Below are positions 9,178 through 18,210 of a stretch of DNA of 64,000 bases, one piece after another. Source of the DNA: Mycobacterium adipatum (GTDB lineage: Bacteria; Actinomycetota; Actinomycetes; Mycobacteriales; Mycobacteriaceae). Every line of letters starts with the position of its first letter. Position 1 is the stretch's first letter. Location of the stretch: positions 2,604,001 to 2,668,000 of the forward strand of contig NZ_CP015596.1 in the NCBI RefSeq assembly GCF_001644575.1, read 5' to 3'. Below the pieces are notes generated by a model, which did no database searches, had not been told where the DNA came from, and worked only from the letters and a program-made list of their open reading frames with translations. The position numbers were made by a program, and so were the translations under genes.

Positions 9178-10305
9178 TCAATTGTGCATCGGATAGATGG
9201 TGACACCCTTGACGACGCGGCTGACTTCGCCGGACGGGAACGGGTTGTCGGGGGTTTTCCCGTACTCCAAGGAGGCGAACAGTGCCAGGCACTGTGCGAA
9301 GACGAGATAGGGCAATGCGACCATCGAGTCGTCGAGCCCGTCGAGACCCGGGATGACGATCGCCGGTCCGTGCGACTCGGGGATGGCCGTGGTGCTCAGC
9401 ACCGTCAGCGCGTCCGCGCCCAGCTGGGCGCGAATCTCGGCGATGATGTCGAGATCGTAGCGCCGCGTATGGGGGTCGGTGGAGGCGAACACCACGACGA
9501 GAGTGTCGGCGTCGAGCACCGATTTCGGCCCGTGCCGAAATCCCAGCGGGGAGTCGAAGTACGTCACCACTTCGCCCGCGGTCAGTTCCAGCAGTTTGAG
9601 TGCCGACTCGCGGGCGAGCCCCTGCAGCGGGCCGCTACCGAGGTAGACGAATCGCTGTTTCTTGCTGATGGCCAGGTTGCGGATCTGGGCTTTGCGATCC
9701 AGCACGTACTGGGCTGCTCGGGCCAGCGCTTGCGCGTCGGCGGCGTCGGTGGGTCCCAGCAACACCAGGCACGCCAACAGCATCGAGGTGAGGCTCGAGG
9801 TCATGGCGAAACCGGTGTCGTTGGTCCGTTCGGGCATCTGGACCACCAGTGAGCGAGACCGCCCGGCGTGGCCACGCGACAGCGCGCCATCGGGGTCGCA
9901 GGTCACCACCAGGTGCCACACCTCCTCGATCAGCGCGTCGGCGAGATCGGTGGTGGCCAGGCTTTCGGGGCTGTTTCCCGACCGCCCGAACGACACCAGC
10001 AGGGTGGGCGTCGTGCGGTCGAGGTGGTCGTGCGGTCGCGCGACGATGTCGGTGGTGGCGATGGCCTCGACGCGGTGGCCGAGCGTGCGACGCAACGCGG
10101 GTGCGGCGATTTCGCCGATGAACGCCGAACTGCCGGCGCCGGTGAGGACGATCCGTAGTCCATCGCGCTGCAGCACCGGGGCGAGGAATTCACCGGCGTG
10201 CGCGCCGACGGTGGCGGCGACCTCGCGCCAGGCCTCGGGTTGCTGCCCGATCTCCAGAACCGTGGCGCCGCCGTCTGCTTGGTCGGGGATGTGCTGATCA
10301 GGCAT
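9178..10305 (-). CDS. agaS: AgaS-like SIS-domain sugar isomerase/deaminase
   Basis: A 375-residue protein with two SIS domains. GAGSSAFIGEIAAPAL and VSFGRSGNSPES in the first domain are the phosphosugar-binding Ser-rich loops, and YLGSGPLQGLARESALKL starts the second. It fits the AgaS group (galactosamine-6-phosphate deaminase/isomerase forming tagatose 6-phosphate) rather than GlmS, because there is no glutaminase domain. The start is the ATG at 10305, which overlaps the kbaZ-like stop by 8 nt; an upstream in-frame ATG would overlap by 80 nt. The operon context with a two-part tagatose-bisphosphate aldolase supports the assignment. Confidence 0.8.
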   Translation of the reverse strand: MPDQHIPDQADGGATVLEIGQQPEAWREVAATVGAHAGEFLAPVLQRDGLRIVLTGAGSSAFIGEIAAPALRRTLGHRVEAIATTDIVARPHDHLDRTTPTLLVSFGRSGNSPESLATTDLADALIEEVWHLVVTCDPDGALSRGHAGRSRSLVVQMPERTNDTGFAMTSSLTSMLLACLVLLGPTDAADAQALARAAQYVLDRKAQIRNLAISKKQRFVYLGSGPLQGLARESALKLLELTAGEVVTYFDSPLGFRHGPKSVLDADTLVVVFASTDPHTRRYDLDIIAEIRAQLGADALTVLSTTAIPESHGPAIVIPGLDGLDDSMVALPYLVFAQCLALFASLEYGKTPDNPFPSGEVSRVVKGVTIYPMHN

Positions 10306-11641
10306 GGGGTGCTCCGGTGTTGTCGGTGAGAAGAGTGGGGTGTGGATGGCAGGCGCGGGCGTAGGGCCGCAACGCATCCCGAATCCGATCGATCACGAGA
10401 GCCTCTGCGCCGGCAGGGATTTCGCCGGCGCGGAGGCGTTCGTATTGGGCCGGAAGGAACTGGTTGATCAACGGCAGTGGGATGCCGGTGGCGTCCAGGT
10501 TGCTCAGCAGGGTGCGCCGCGCGGCGTCCACCTCGGGGTGGGCCCAGTAGTAGCGGAGCCGGTCGCTGTAGCTGTACCGACGCGCGGTGCGCTGAGTCTG
10601 TGGGTCGCCCGCGTAGTAGCCCGCCCACTGGGCGGGCTCGGCGAGCATCCGTTGCTCGACGACCTCGATGAGGTTCGACCGGCGCGCTGCGGGCAGGAGT
10701 TCCTCTTCGATGAGGGCCAGTCCGAACAGTGCCTCGCGCATCGCGAATGTCAGACCGGGACCGACCTTGAGGATCGCCCAGTGATCGCGGACCAGTTCCC
10801 GCAGTTGTGCCGGACGCTGGTAGTCGGTGGAATGCGCCTCGAACACCAGATTGGGCTCCTCGTCGAGGACACGACGCAACTGCGTGGTGGCATCGTGGCA
10901 GTAGTCCACGACGTTGAGATGGTCGAACTCCACCCCGGGCTGAACGACCAGCGCGATGACACGCGGCCATACGTGCCCGAGCCCGGCGTCGGCGAAGGCT
11001 TCGCGATGCACGGCGATGGTGGTCCGCGCCCGGTCCGCGGGCGTGGGCATCAGTCGGCCCAGCGTCTCGTGCGCCCCACCGGGTACCGGTACCTCCGTGC
11101 CGATCACATAGACGGGCGCCTCGGCGTGGTGGTGTCCCGCGGTGTCCTCGGCCACGCGCAGCAGGCGGGCTGCCCGGTCGGCCACCACCTGGTCGGACAG
11201 CACCGGCCGATCGTCGGCGCAGGACATGCTGCAGTCGAGGTGGATCTTGGTGTAGCCGGCCGCGACGTAGGCGGCGACGAGCGTCTCGGCGTGGGCCATG
11301 GCCACCTCGGCGGGTTCGCGTTGCCACCGGTTGGGGCCGAGATGGTCACCACCGAGAACGACGCGACGACGGGGAAACCCGGCCTCGTCGGCGATCCCGA
11401 GGACCAGGTCGCGGAAGTCGGCTGGCCGCAAACCGGTGTAGCCGCCGAACTGGTCGACCTGGTTGGAGGTGGCCTCGACCAACACGTGGGTGCCGTCGGC
11501 GGCGGCTTGGTCGATGGCCGCCCGCACCACGGTGGGGTGAGCCGAGCACACCGAATACACGCCGACCGCGTGCCCGGCTTTGTGCTCGCCGATGGTCTGG
11601 GTCAGATACGTGCCGGCCACCGCCGGGGTGGTGCTGTTCAC
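10298..11641 (-). CDS. kbaZ: D-tagatose-1,6-bisphosphate aldolase, non-catalytic subunit (KbaZ/GatZ/AgaZ)
   Basis: A 447-residue protein of the KbaZ/GatZ family. The N-terminal segment with GVYSVCSAHPTVVRAAI, the GGYTG block and LGGDHLGPNRWQ near residue 97 are characteristic. In enterobacteria this subunit is needed for full activity and stability of the class II aldolase KbaY/GatY. The catalytic partner is encoded directly upstream, overlapping by 4 nt. Some KbaZ-like proteins have been proposed to act as kinases for tagatose 6-phosphate; that could matter here because no separate kinase is present in the window. Confidence 0.87.
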   Translation of the reverse strand: MNSTTPAVAGTYLTQTIGEHKAGHAVGVYSVCSAHPTVVRAAIDQAAADGTHVLVEATSNQVDQFGGYTGLRPADFRDLVLGIADEAGFPRRRVVLGGDHLGPNRWQREPAEVAMAHAETLVAAYVAAGYTKIHLDCSMSCADDRPVLSDQVVADRAARLLRVAEDTAGHHHAEAPVYVIGTEVPVPGGAHETLGRLMPTPADRARTTIAVHREAFADAGLGHVWPRVIALVVQPGVEFDHLNVVDYCHDATTQLRRVLDEEPNLVFEAHSTDYQRPAQLRELVRDHWAILKVGPGLTFAMREALFGLALIEEELLPAARRSNLIEVVEQRMLAEPAQWAGYYAGDPQTQRTARRYSYSDRLRYYWAHPEVDAARRTLLSNLDATGIPLPLINQFLPAQYERLRAGEIPAGAEALVIDRIRDALRPYARACHPHPTLLTDNTGAPHA

Positions 11642-12519
11642 CGGGGTTCTGTCCGTACTGCGGCCGCGGTGGCAGCGCGCTGGAGGACACCACAGAGATC
11701 GCCGACCGCGGCGGCGACCGCGTCGCGCCCGGCGGCGAGCTGCGGCCGCGGATCGACGGTGTCGGTCTGGACGGCGAGTACCCGGCGCACCGCGCCGGTG
11801 TAGGCGATGTTGAGCGCGGTCCCGACGTTGATCTTGCGGATCCCCGCACCGACCGCCAGGCCGAGTTGATCGTCGGGCACGCCAGAGGAACCATGCAGCA
11901 CCAGTGGAACATCAACGCGCGCAGCGAGTTCACCGATCAAAGCGATATCGAGGCTGGCATCACGCGTGGTCATGGCGTGTGAGCTGCCCACCGCGACGGC
12001 CAGACCGTCGATTTCGGTTTCGGTCGAGAAGGCTTCGGCTTCGGCCGGGTCGGTGCGGGCACCCGGGGTGTGCGCCCCGTTCTTCCCGCCGACCTCGCCC
12101 AGTTCGGCCTCGACCCACAGCCCGGCGTCGTGGGCCTGACGGACATGGAACCGGGTTCGTTCGACATTCTCGCGGTAGGGAAGATGGGCGGCGTCGACCA
12201 TGAGGGACGTGACCCCGAGCCCAGCGGCGGTGCTGATCGCCTCCGCGATCAGGTCGGCGTCCTGCAGATGATCGAGGTGCACGGCGATATCGATCGATGA
12301 CCGCCGGGCGATGTGCGCGCAGGCGGAGACCAGTGGCGCGAGGCTGCCATGAAATCGCACCGTGTTCTCACTCACCTGCATCAACACCGGGACGCCGGCG
12401 TACTCGGCACCCGCCGCGATGCCCACGGCATGCTCGATGCCAATCACGTTGAACGCCAGCACCGCAGTGCGTTCGGCGGCCGCCGCGCTCATCAGGGCGG
12501 CCGTGCTGGTAAGGCTCAC
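11638..12519 (-). CDS. kbaY: Class II tagatose/fructose-bisphosphate aldolase, catalytic subunit (KbaY/GatY-like)
   Basis: A 293-residue zinc aldolase. VHLDHLQDADLI carries the first metal His and catalytic Asp (about residues 79-90), DAAHLPY the equivalent of the KbaY loop, ELGEVGGKNGAH the Glu/Gly block and VLHGSSGVPD the second metal His. It would cleave tagatose 1,6-bisphosphate to dihydroxyacetone phosphate and glyceraldehyde 3-phosphate. The start is GTG at 12519, first gene of the leftward operon; the Shine-Dalgarno sequence is weak. The shared promoter module begins 35 nt upstream. Fructose bisphosphate as substrate cannot be excluded. Confidence 0.85.
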   Translation of the reverse strand: MSLTSTAALMSAAAAERTAVLAFNVIGIEHAVGIAAGAEYAGVPVLMQVSENTVRFHGSLAPLVSACAHIARRSSIDIAVHLDHLQDADLIAEAISTAAGLGVTSLMVDAAHLPYRENVERTRFHVRQAHDAGLWVEAELGEVGGKNGAHTPGARTDPAEAEAFSTETEIDGLAVAVGSSHAMTTRDASLDIALIGELAARVDVPLVLHGSSGVPDDQLGLAVGAGIRKINVGTALNIAYTGAVRRVLAVQTDTVDPRPQLAAGRDAVAAAVGDLCGVLQRAATAAAVRTEPR

Positions 12520-12554
12520 GGTGCGCTCGACCGATGCGCTGAAGACGTGTGGAA

Positions 12555-12623
12555 CATGCGTCGATCATGAGAAGCTCACTCAAAGCGCGCAATGGAAAAC
12601 CGGGAAACGCTCAGTAAAAGTGA
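12555..12623 (-). promoter_or_regulatory. Promoter/operator module of the leftward sugar-catabolic operon
   Basis: Read toward kbaY, the module starts with TCACTTTTACTGAGCGTTTC (12623-12604), has a 29-nt spacer, then CTTCTCATGATCGACGCATG (12574-12555). The same two elements with the same 29-nt spacer lie in front of the GH4 operon at 13496-13564. The second element is identical over 20 of 20 nt, the first over 17 of 20. The first element sits on a CGnTCA...TGAGCG dyad and is the best candidate for the DeoR operator; the second probably spans the -10 region. The module also overlaps the likely promoter of deoR itself. Confidence 0.75.
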
Positions 12624-12645
12624 TCGTGGTGCAGGAGGGTCGTCG

Positions 12646-13431
12646 ATGTCGATCAAGCGGACGGACCGCATGCGCGAGGTGCTCGCGCTGTTGCGGGAGC
12701 GCGGTGAGCTCGCCTCGCGCGCATTGTGTCTGGAGTTGCAGGTGTCCCCGGCGACATTGCGACGTGATCTCGGTGTGCTTGAGGAGCAAGGACTTCTGGT
12801 CCGAACGCACGGCGGGGCGCGCGCGCTCGATTCGACCGGGAGCGAGATCCCGGTGCGCTTGCGCGATCACCGCACCATCGCGGTCAAGCGGCGGATCGCC
12901 CAGCGGGCGGCCGCACTGGTACCGGCCGGCCCGCAGGCGGTCGCCTTGACCGGTGGTGTCACCACCGGGGAGGTGGCCCGCTCACTCAAGGGCCGGCCGA
13001 AGATGACGATCGTGACCAATTCGCTGACCATTGCCGCCGATTGCGCCGTCGACGTGCAGATGAAGGTGATCGCGACCGGTGGTCTGGTCCGCCCGAACTC
13101 GCTGGAGGCAGTAGGACCCATGTCCGAGCATGCCTTCCAGGTGATCACCGTCGGCACGGCCATCCTCGGTGCCGACGGCATGTCGGCGGAAGTTGGCGCG
13201 ACGACCTTCGACGAGGCCGAGGCGCGTACCGCCATCGCCATGGCCGCCAATGCCCAGCAAGTGGTGGTCGCCGTGGACGGGTCGAAAATCGGCCGGGTGA
13301 CGTTCGCGAAGATGGTCGCGCCCAGTCAGATACACCATCTGGTCACCGATTCGACCGCAGACCCGCGTCAGCTCAAGGCGATCGCGGCCACGGGTGTCCG
13401 CGTCCATGTCGTCCACATCGGCGACGATTGA
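12646..13431 (+). CDS. DeoR-family sugar-operon regulator
   Basis: A 261-residue DeoR protein. An N-terminal winged helix-turn-helix (LASRALCLELQVSPATLRRD, about residues 22-41) is followed by RTHGGAR and a DeoR sensor domain with TNSLTIAADCA and AIAMAANAQQVVVAVDGSK, which bind a phosphorylated sugar in family members. The start is the ATG at 12646, with AGGAGGG 7 nt upstream; an earlier in-frame ATG lacks such a site. The gene sits between the two sugar operons that share a duplicated operator module, so it very likely represses both and itself. The inducer is probably a sugar phosphate from the pathway. Confidence 0.88.
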   Translation: MSIKRTDRMREVLALLRERGELASRALCLELQVSPATLRRDLGVLEEQGLLVRTHGGARALDSTGSEIPVRLRDHRTIAVKRRIAQRAAALVPAGPQAVALTGGVTTGEVARSLKGRPKMTIVTNSLTIAADCAVDVQMKVIATGGLVRPNSLEAVGPMSEHAFQVITVGTAILGADGMSAEVGATTFDEAEARTAIAMAANAQQVVVAVDGSKIGRVTFAKMVAPSQIHHLVTDSTADPRQLKAIAATGVRVHVVHIGDD

Positions 13432-13492
13432 GGAACCGGTCATCGCCGGCCACCCAACGTTCGCCGCAGGTCGCTTGCGGCCCATGAGCGGG

Positions 13493-13564
13493 CGCTCACT
13501 TTTCTTGAGCGATTCGGCGCTAGCTAGTGCAATATTCGCTCGTCCTTCTCATGATCGACGCATG
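13493..13564 (+). promoter_or_regulatory. Promoter/operator module of the GH4/ABC transporter operon
   Basis: CGCTCACTTTTCTTGAGCG (13493-13511) is a dyad with 6-bp perfect arms CGCTCA/TGAGCG. Twenty-nine nucleotides after the 13496-13515 element comes CTTCTCATGATCGACGCATG (13545-13564), a perfect copy, in the same orientation relative to the gene it controls, of the element in front of kbaY. The remaining leader to the GH4 start at 13683 is 118 nt. The duplication on both flanks of deoR argues for common control by that regulator. Confidence 0.75.
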
Positions 13565-13682
13565 CTCTTCATGTTCGTGCAGACGGCCCCGCGGCGGGCC
13601 ACGGGCCGGATATCCGAGCACTGACCACCGGTCCGACGCGTGTTCGCCTCGACCACCTACCCCGAGCCTGCTGGAGGCCACC

Positions 13683-14993
13683 TTGAAACCCACGATCGCC
13701 ATCGTCGGCGCGGGCAGTGCCGTCTTCACCCGTGAGTTGCTCGGTGACATCCTGTCGTTTCCCGAACTTCGGTCGGTGCGGGTGGTGTTGCACGACATCG
13801 ACGCCGAAAGGCTGCAGACGGCCGAAGCGATCGCACATGCCACCGCCCGCGCGGCCGGTGCCGACCCGGACGTGATCGCGGTCGCCGACCGGCGCAGGGC
13901 TCTCGAGGGCGCCGACTATGTCATCAACGTGATCCAGGTCGGAATGCACGACGCGACCGTCCGGGACTTCGAGATCCCGGCCCGGTACGGCGTCAACCAG
14001 ACCATCGGCGACACCATCGGTATCGGCGGTATCTTCCGCGGTTTGCGCACCTTCCCGGTGCTGGCCCAGATCGCCGAGGACATGGCGCAGGTCTGCCCGG
14101 ATGCCTGGCTGCTCAACTACACCAACCCGATGGCGATGAACATCAGCTATCTCGGTGCGATCGCGCCGGCACTCAAGGTGCTCGGTCTGTGTCACTCCGT
14201 GTACTGGACGATGGATGGACTGTGCGACCTGATCGACGTTCCGCTCGACGAGGTGTCGTGGTGGTCGGCCGGAGTCAACCATCAGGCGTGGGTGCTGCGC
14301 TGGGAACGATCCGGGCAGGATCTCTATCCGCTGCTGGACGCCCGGATCGCCGCGGACCCCGAACTGCGCAGGCGGGTCCGCGTCGACATGTACCGACGGC
14401 TGGGCTACTACCCGACCGAAACCAGCGAGCACTCAAGCGAATACGTACCGTGGTACCTGCGCCACCCCGGCGAGGTCGACCGGCTCCGGCTCGATATCGG
14501 CGAGTACGTCGGGATCAGCCAGCAGAACATGGTCGACTACGCCAGCGTGCGTGCCGAACTTCAGAACGCCGAAACCCTGGAGATCGATACCAGTTCCACC
14601 GAGTACGCGCCGCAGCTCATCCATGCACTGGAGACCGGAACCACCCGGGTGATCTCCGCCAACGTCATCAACGACGGGTTGATCACGAACCTACCCAACG
14701 GGGTGGCCGTCGAGGTGCCCACGGTCATCGACGCACTCGGCGCCCATCCCATGCAGGTCGGTGATCTTCCGGCACAGTGCGCCGCGCTGAACCGGTCCTT
14801 CCTGGGGCCGGTCGAGCTCACGGTCCGCGCGGCGCTCGACGGCGACCCGCGCCTGGTCCGGGCGGCGGCGATGGTCGACCCCAACACCGCGGCAACGCTG
14901 ACGGTCGACCAAATCTGGCACCTGTGCGACGAATTGGTCGCCGCCCACGGATCCCTGTTACCCGAACCGCTGCGCGCAGCGCTGCCCCTGTGA
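13683..14993 (+). CDS. Glycoside hydrolase family 4 (alpha-galactosidase-like, NAD/Mn-dependent)
   Basis: A 436-residue GH4 enzyme. The N-terminal NAD-binding fold (IAIVGAGSAVFTRELLGDI), the block VIQVGMHDATVRDFEIP, QTIGDTIGIGGIFRGLRT, NYTNPMA and the metal-binding GLCHSVY motif are all present. GH4 enzymes hydrolyse by a redox-elimination mechanism needing NAD and a divalent metal. The MelA-type motifs favour an alpha-galactosidase or related alpha-glycosidase. The start is taken as TTG at 13683 because GGAGG lies 5 nt upstream and the protein begins exactly at the Rossmann strand; no ATG fits. It is first gene of the ABC importer operon. Confidence 0.85.
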   Translation: MKPTIAIVGAGSAVFTRELLGDILSFPELRSVRVVLHDIDAERLQTAEAIAHATARAAGADPDVIAVADRRRALEGADYVINVIQVGMHDATVRDFEIPARYGVNQTIGDTIGIGGIFRGLRTFPVLAQIAEDMAQVCPDAWLLNYTNPMAMNISYLGAIAPALKVLGLCHSVYWTMDGLCDLIDVPLDEVSWWSAGVNHQAWVLRWERSGQDLYPLLDARIAADPELRRRVRVDMYRRLGYYPTETSEHSSEYVPWYLRHPGEVDRLRLDIGEYVGISQQNMVDYASVRAELQNAETLEIDTSSTEYAPQLIHALETGTTRVISANVINDGLITNLPNGVAVEVPTVIDALGAHPMQVGDLPAQCAALNRSFLGPVELTVRAALDGDPRLVRAAAMVDPNTAATLTVDQIWHLCDELVAAHGSLLPEPLRAALPL

Positions 14994-15010
14994 AAGAAGG
15001 AGTGTCACCG

Positions 15011-16297
15011 ATGATTCGTTCGTGTTTCAGTGTGGTGCTGGCTGCCGTGCTCGCCGTCCTGTTGGCCGCCTGCGGCGGCGGTGGGGGTGGCGACGGCGCC
15101 GGCGGTAAGACCGAGGTCGTGGTGTGGCACGGCTACGCCGACGCTCAGGGCGAGAACTTCACCGCCCTGATCGACCAGTACAACCGGGAGCATCCCGACG
15201 TCAACGTGACCCAGCTGGTCACCAACAGCGATCTGGTACTGCAGAAGGTCCTGACCGCGGTGCGGGGCGGCACCCCGCCCGACGTCGCGTACATGTTCGG
15301 TTCCTGGTCGCCGAACATCGCCGAGATACCCCAGGTCGTCGATATGAAAGACCATGTGTCGCAGACGGGCTGGGACTGGGATGACTTCTATCCGGCCGAG
15401 CGGGCGGCCGCGACCGTCGGCGACAAGGTGATCGGGGTGCCCGCACTCGTCGATAACCTGGCGATCGTGTACAACAAGACGCTGTTCGCCGACGCCGGTG
15501 TCGCACCGCCCACCCGCGAGTGGACGTGGGACGACTTCCGTTCGGCGGCAGCGAAATTGACCGACCCGGCCGAGGGTCGGTACGGCTTCGCGATCCCGGC
15601 CGACGCCAGCGAGGACACCGTGTGGCACTACCTGCCGATGCTCTGGGAGGCCGGCGGTGACATCCTCAACTCCGATAACACCAAGGCGGTGTTCAACTCC
15701 GAGGCCGGGGCGCGATCGCTGACCACATTGCAGCAGATGGCGGTCACCGACAAGTCGCTCTACCTCGACACCACGAACAGCAACGGCAGCAAGCTGATGA
15801 ACAGCGGCAAGGTCGCCATGATGGTCACCGGGCCGTGGGATCTGAGCACCTTCACCGATATCGACTACGGCGTCCAGATCCTGCCGACCTACGCCGGGTC
15901 GGACGGGGGCCACCAGACGATCTCCGGGCCGGACAACTGGGTGACCTTCGACAACGGTGACGCACGCAGGCAGGCCGCCGTCGACTTCGTCAAGTGGATC
16001 ACCGCGCCCGAGCAGGTGAAGACGACCTCGCTGGCCACCGGCGACCTGCCCACCCGCAGTTCGGTCGGCCACGACCGGGCGTTCGTCGACGAACTCGACA
16101 AGAAGATGCCCGGCACCGGGGTCTTCGTGGAGAACCTGGCCAACGTGCAGAAGGCCCGGCCCACGGTCGAGCAGTACCCGGCGATCTCCGAGGCGCTCGG
16201 TCAGGCGGTGGTCTCGGTGATGCTCGGAGAATCCGAACCGGCCCAGGCCCTAGACGCCGCGGCCGCGACCGCCGACGCCGCGCTCGCCGAGAAGTAG
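15011..16297 (+). CDS. Sugar ABC transporter substrate-binding lipoprotein
   Basis: A 428-residue extracytoplasmic binding protein of the CUT1 (MalE/UgpB-like) family. The signal peptide ends in the lipobox LLAAC with the modified Cys at residue 21, followed by a Gly-rich linker. The mature part begins VVVWHGYADAQGENF, typical of family 1 solute-binding proteins, and contains AMMVTGPWDLSTF. The ATG at 15011 has GAAGGAG 8 nt upstream, directly after the GH4 stop. It would deliver an oligosaccharide or glycoside to the two permeases that follow. Confidence 0.9.
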   Translation: MIRSCFSVVLAAVLAVLLAACGGGGGGDGAGGKTEVVVWHGYADAQGENFTALIDQYNREHPDVNVTQLVTNSDLVLQKVLTAVRGGTPPDVAYMFGSWSPNIAEIPQVVDMKDHVSQTGWDWDDFYPAERAAATVGDKVIGVPALVDNLAIVYNKTLFADAGVAPPTREWTWDDFRSAAAKLTDPAEGRYGFAIPADASEDTVWHYLPMLWEAGGDILNSDNTKAVFNSEAGARSLTTLQQMAVTDKSLYLDTTNSNGSKLMNSGKVAMMVTGPWDLSTFTDIDYGVQILPTYAGSDGGHQTISGPDNWVTFDNGDARRQAAVDFVKWITAPEQVKTTSLATGDLPTRSSVGHDRAFVDELDKKMPGTGVFVENLANVQKARPTVEQYPAISEALGQAVVSVMLGESEPAQALDAAAATADAALAEK

Positions 16298-16300
16298 ACG

Positions 16301-17221
16301 ATGGCAGCCGGGCCTGACACGGTCGCGCACCGCTCGGTGCGGAAGCGCTTTCTGAGCGCCGACAACGCGGCCGGCTGGACGCTGGTGAGCCCGGGCGCCA
16401 TCCTGATCGTCCTGTTCGGAGTGCTGCCGGTGGTGATGTCGCTCAAACTGTCCTTCCAGCAGTCAGACCTGCTGTCGCCGAAGACGCCGTGGGTGGGTAC
16501 CGACAACTACGAGCGGCTGTTCGACGACCCGCAGTTCGTCGACGCGATCAAGAACACCATCGTCTACACCGTGCTGTACGTACCCGGCACGATGGTGGTG
16601 GGTCTGCTGGTGGCTGCGGCGTTGAACCGGTCGATCAGGTTCATCTCGGTGTACCGGACCGCGGCCTACGTCACCATGGCGGTATCGACGATCTCCCAGG
16701 GCATCATCTTCCTCTGGCTGACCGACCGCGACTACGGTCTGGTGAACGCGGCGCTCGGAGTCGTGGGCATCGCACCGCAGCCCTTCCTGTCTTCACCCTC
16801 ACAGGCGCTGCTGGTCATCGTCGCGATGACCATCTGGGGCTGGACAGGTTTCACGGTGATCGTGTATTTGGCGGCGCTGCAGGGTGTTCCGGCTGAGCTG
16901 CACGAGGCCGCCGCGATCGACGGGGCCAGCGCCTTCACGCGGTTCCGGACCATCACGGTGCCGCTGCTGGGCCCGGCGAACCTGTTCCTGCTGATCTGGC
17001 TGACCATCAATGCCCTGCAACTGTTCGACGAGGTGTACCAGACCACCAGGGGCGGGCCACTCAAGGCCACCACGGTGATCGTGTACTACCTGTGGAACCG
17101 GGCGTTCGTGCAATTCGACGCCGGCTACGCCGCGGCGATGGCCTACACGCTGTTCGCGGTCATCGTGGTGATCACCGCGCTGCAGTTCCGGCTCGCCCGA
17201 CGACACGTGCACTACTCATGA
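16301..17221 (+). CDS. Sugar ABC transporter permease (MalF/UgpA type)
   Basis: A 306-residue inner-membrane permease with six predicted hydrophobic segments and the EAA loop ELHEAAAIDGASAFTRFRTI near residue 200, which docks to the ATPase. It starts 3 nt after the binding-protein gene. The N-terminal segment lacks the long periplasmic insertion of E. coli MalF, so UgpA/LacF-like architecture fits best. It forms a heterodimer with the product of the next gene. Confidence 0.9.
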   Translation: MAAGPDTVAHRSVRKRFLSADNAAGWTLVSPGAILIVLFGVLPVVMSLKLSFQQSDLLSPKTPWVGTDNYERLFDDPQFVDAIKNTIVYTVLYVPGTMVVGLLVAAALNRSIRFISVYRTAAYVTMAVSTISQGIIFLWLTDRDYGLVNAALGVVGIAPQPFLSSPSQALLVIVAMTIWGWTGFTVIVYLAALQGVPAELHEAAAIDGASAFTRFRTITVPLLGPANLFLLIWLTINALQLFDEVYQTTRGGPLKATTVIVYYLWNRAFVQFDAGYAAAMAYTLFAVIVVITALQFRLARRHVHYS

Positions 17222-17249
17222 CCGCCCCGACCATGCACGCCCCATCGGA

Positions 17250-18179
17250 GTGCCCATGACCCACACCGCAATTCCGGCCGTCAGCACCGCGTCCGGCGAC
17301 CCGCAGCCGACCCACACCGCCGCCGCACCCGTGCGCCGCCGAGTCCGGCTGCCGTTCAGCCCGTGGCATCTCGTGTTGATCCCGACGTCGTTTCTGCTCG
17401 TCGTCCCGCTGCTGTGGATGCTGGTCACCTCGCTACAGACCCCCGGCGAAGCCAACAAGTTCCCGCCCGATCTGGTGCCTGAGCATCCGCGCTGGCAGAA
17501 CTATCCCGATGCCTGGGATGCCGCTCCGTTCGGGCATTTCTTCCTCAACAGCCTGACCGTCACCACGGTCGTGCTGATCAGCAATCTGTTGGTGTGCAGC
17601 CTGGCCGGCTACGCCTTCGCGCGGATCCGCTTCCTCGGTCGCGGCGCCTTGTTCGTCGTGCTGATGGCCACCCTGATGGTTCCGTTCCAGGTGACGATGA
17701 TCCCGGTGTTCCTGATCGTCAAATGGTTCGGCGACCATATCTGGGAGGGCTTGGGTATCGACCACATCGGTGCGCTGATGCTGCCCAACTTGGCGACCGC
17801 ATTCGGAATCTTCTTCCTGCGCCAGTTCTTTCAGACCGTGCCGGTGGAGCTGGAGGAGGCGGCCCGGGTGGACGGCACATCGCGGATCGGGGTGATGTTC
17901 AAGATCATCCTGCCGCTGTCGATGCCCGCACTGTCGACGTTGGCCGCACTCACGGTGCTGACGTCGTGGAATGACTTTCTGTGGCCACTGATCGTCATCA
18001 CCTCGACCGACACCATGACCGTTCCGCTCGGGATGAGCTATTTCCAGGGCGCGCACACCACCCAGTGGCCGCTGTTGATGGCGGCCAATGTGATGAGCCT
18101 GTTGCCGATGCTGCTGGTGTTCATGGTGGCCCAGCGCTACTTCGTGCAGTCGGTGGCCAGCACCGGGTTGAAGGGATGA
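17250..18179 (+). CDS. Sugar ABC transporter permease (MalG/UgpE type)
   Basis: A 309-residue permease with six membrane segments and the EAA loop ELEEAARVDGTSRIGVMFKI. The N-terminus carries an unusually long Pro/Arg-containing cytoplasmic stretch (about 40 residues) before the first membrane helix. The start is GTG 17250 or, two codons later, ATG 17256; both are in frame and the choice is open. It is part of the GH4-SBP-permease-permease-ATPase operon. Confidence 0.9.
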   Translation: MPMTHTAIPAVSTASGDPQPTHTAAAPVRRRVRLPFSPWHLVLIPTSFLLVVPLLWMLVTSLQTPGEANKFPPDLVPEHPRWQNYPDAWDAAPFGHFFLNSLTVTTVVLISNLLVCSLAGYAFARIRFLGRGALFVVLMATLMVPFQVTMIPVFLIVKWFGDHIWEGLGIDHIGALMLPNLATAFGIFFLRQFFQTVPVELEEAARVDGTSRIGVMFKIILPLSMPALSTLAALTVLTSWNDFLWPLIVITSTDTMTVPLGMSYFQGAHTTQWPLLMAANVMSLLPMLLVFMVAQRYFVQSVASTGLKG

Positions 18180-18210
18180 GCATGAGATCAGCGACACGAG
18201 AGGTGAAGCG

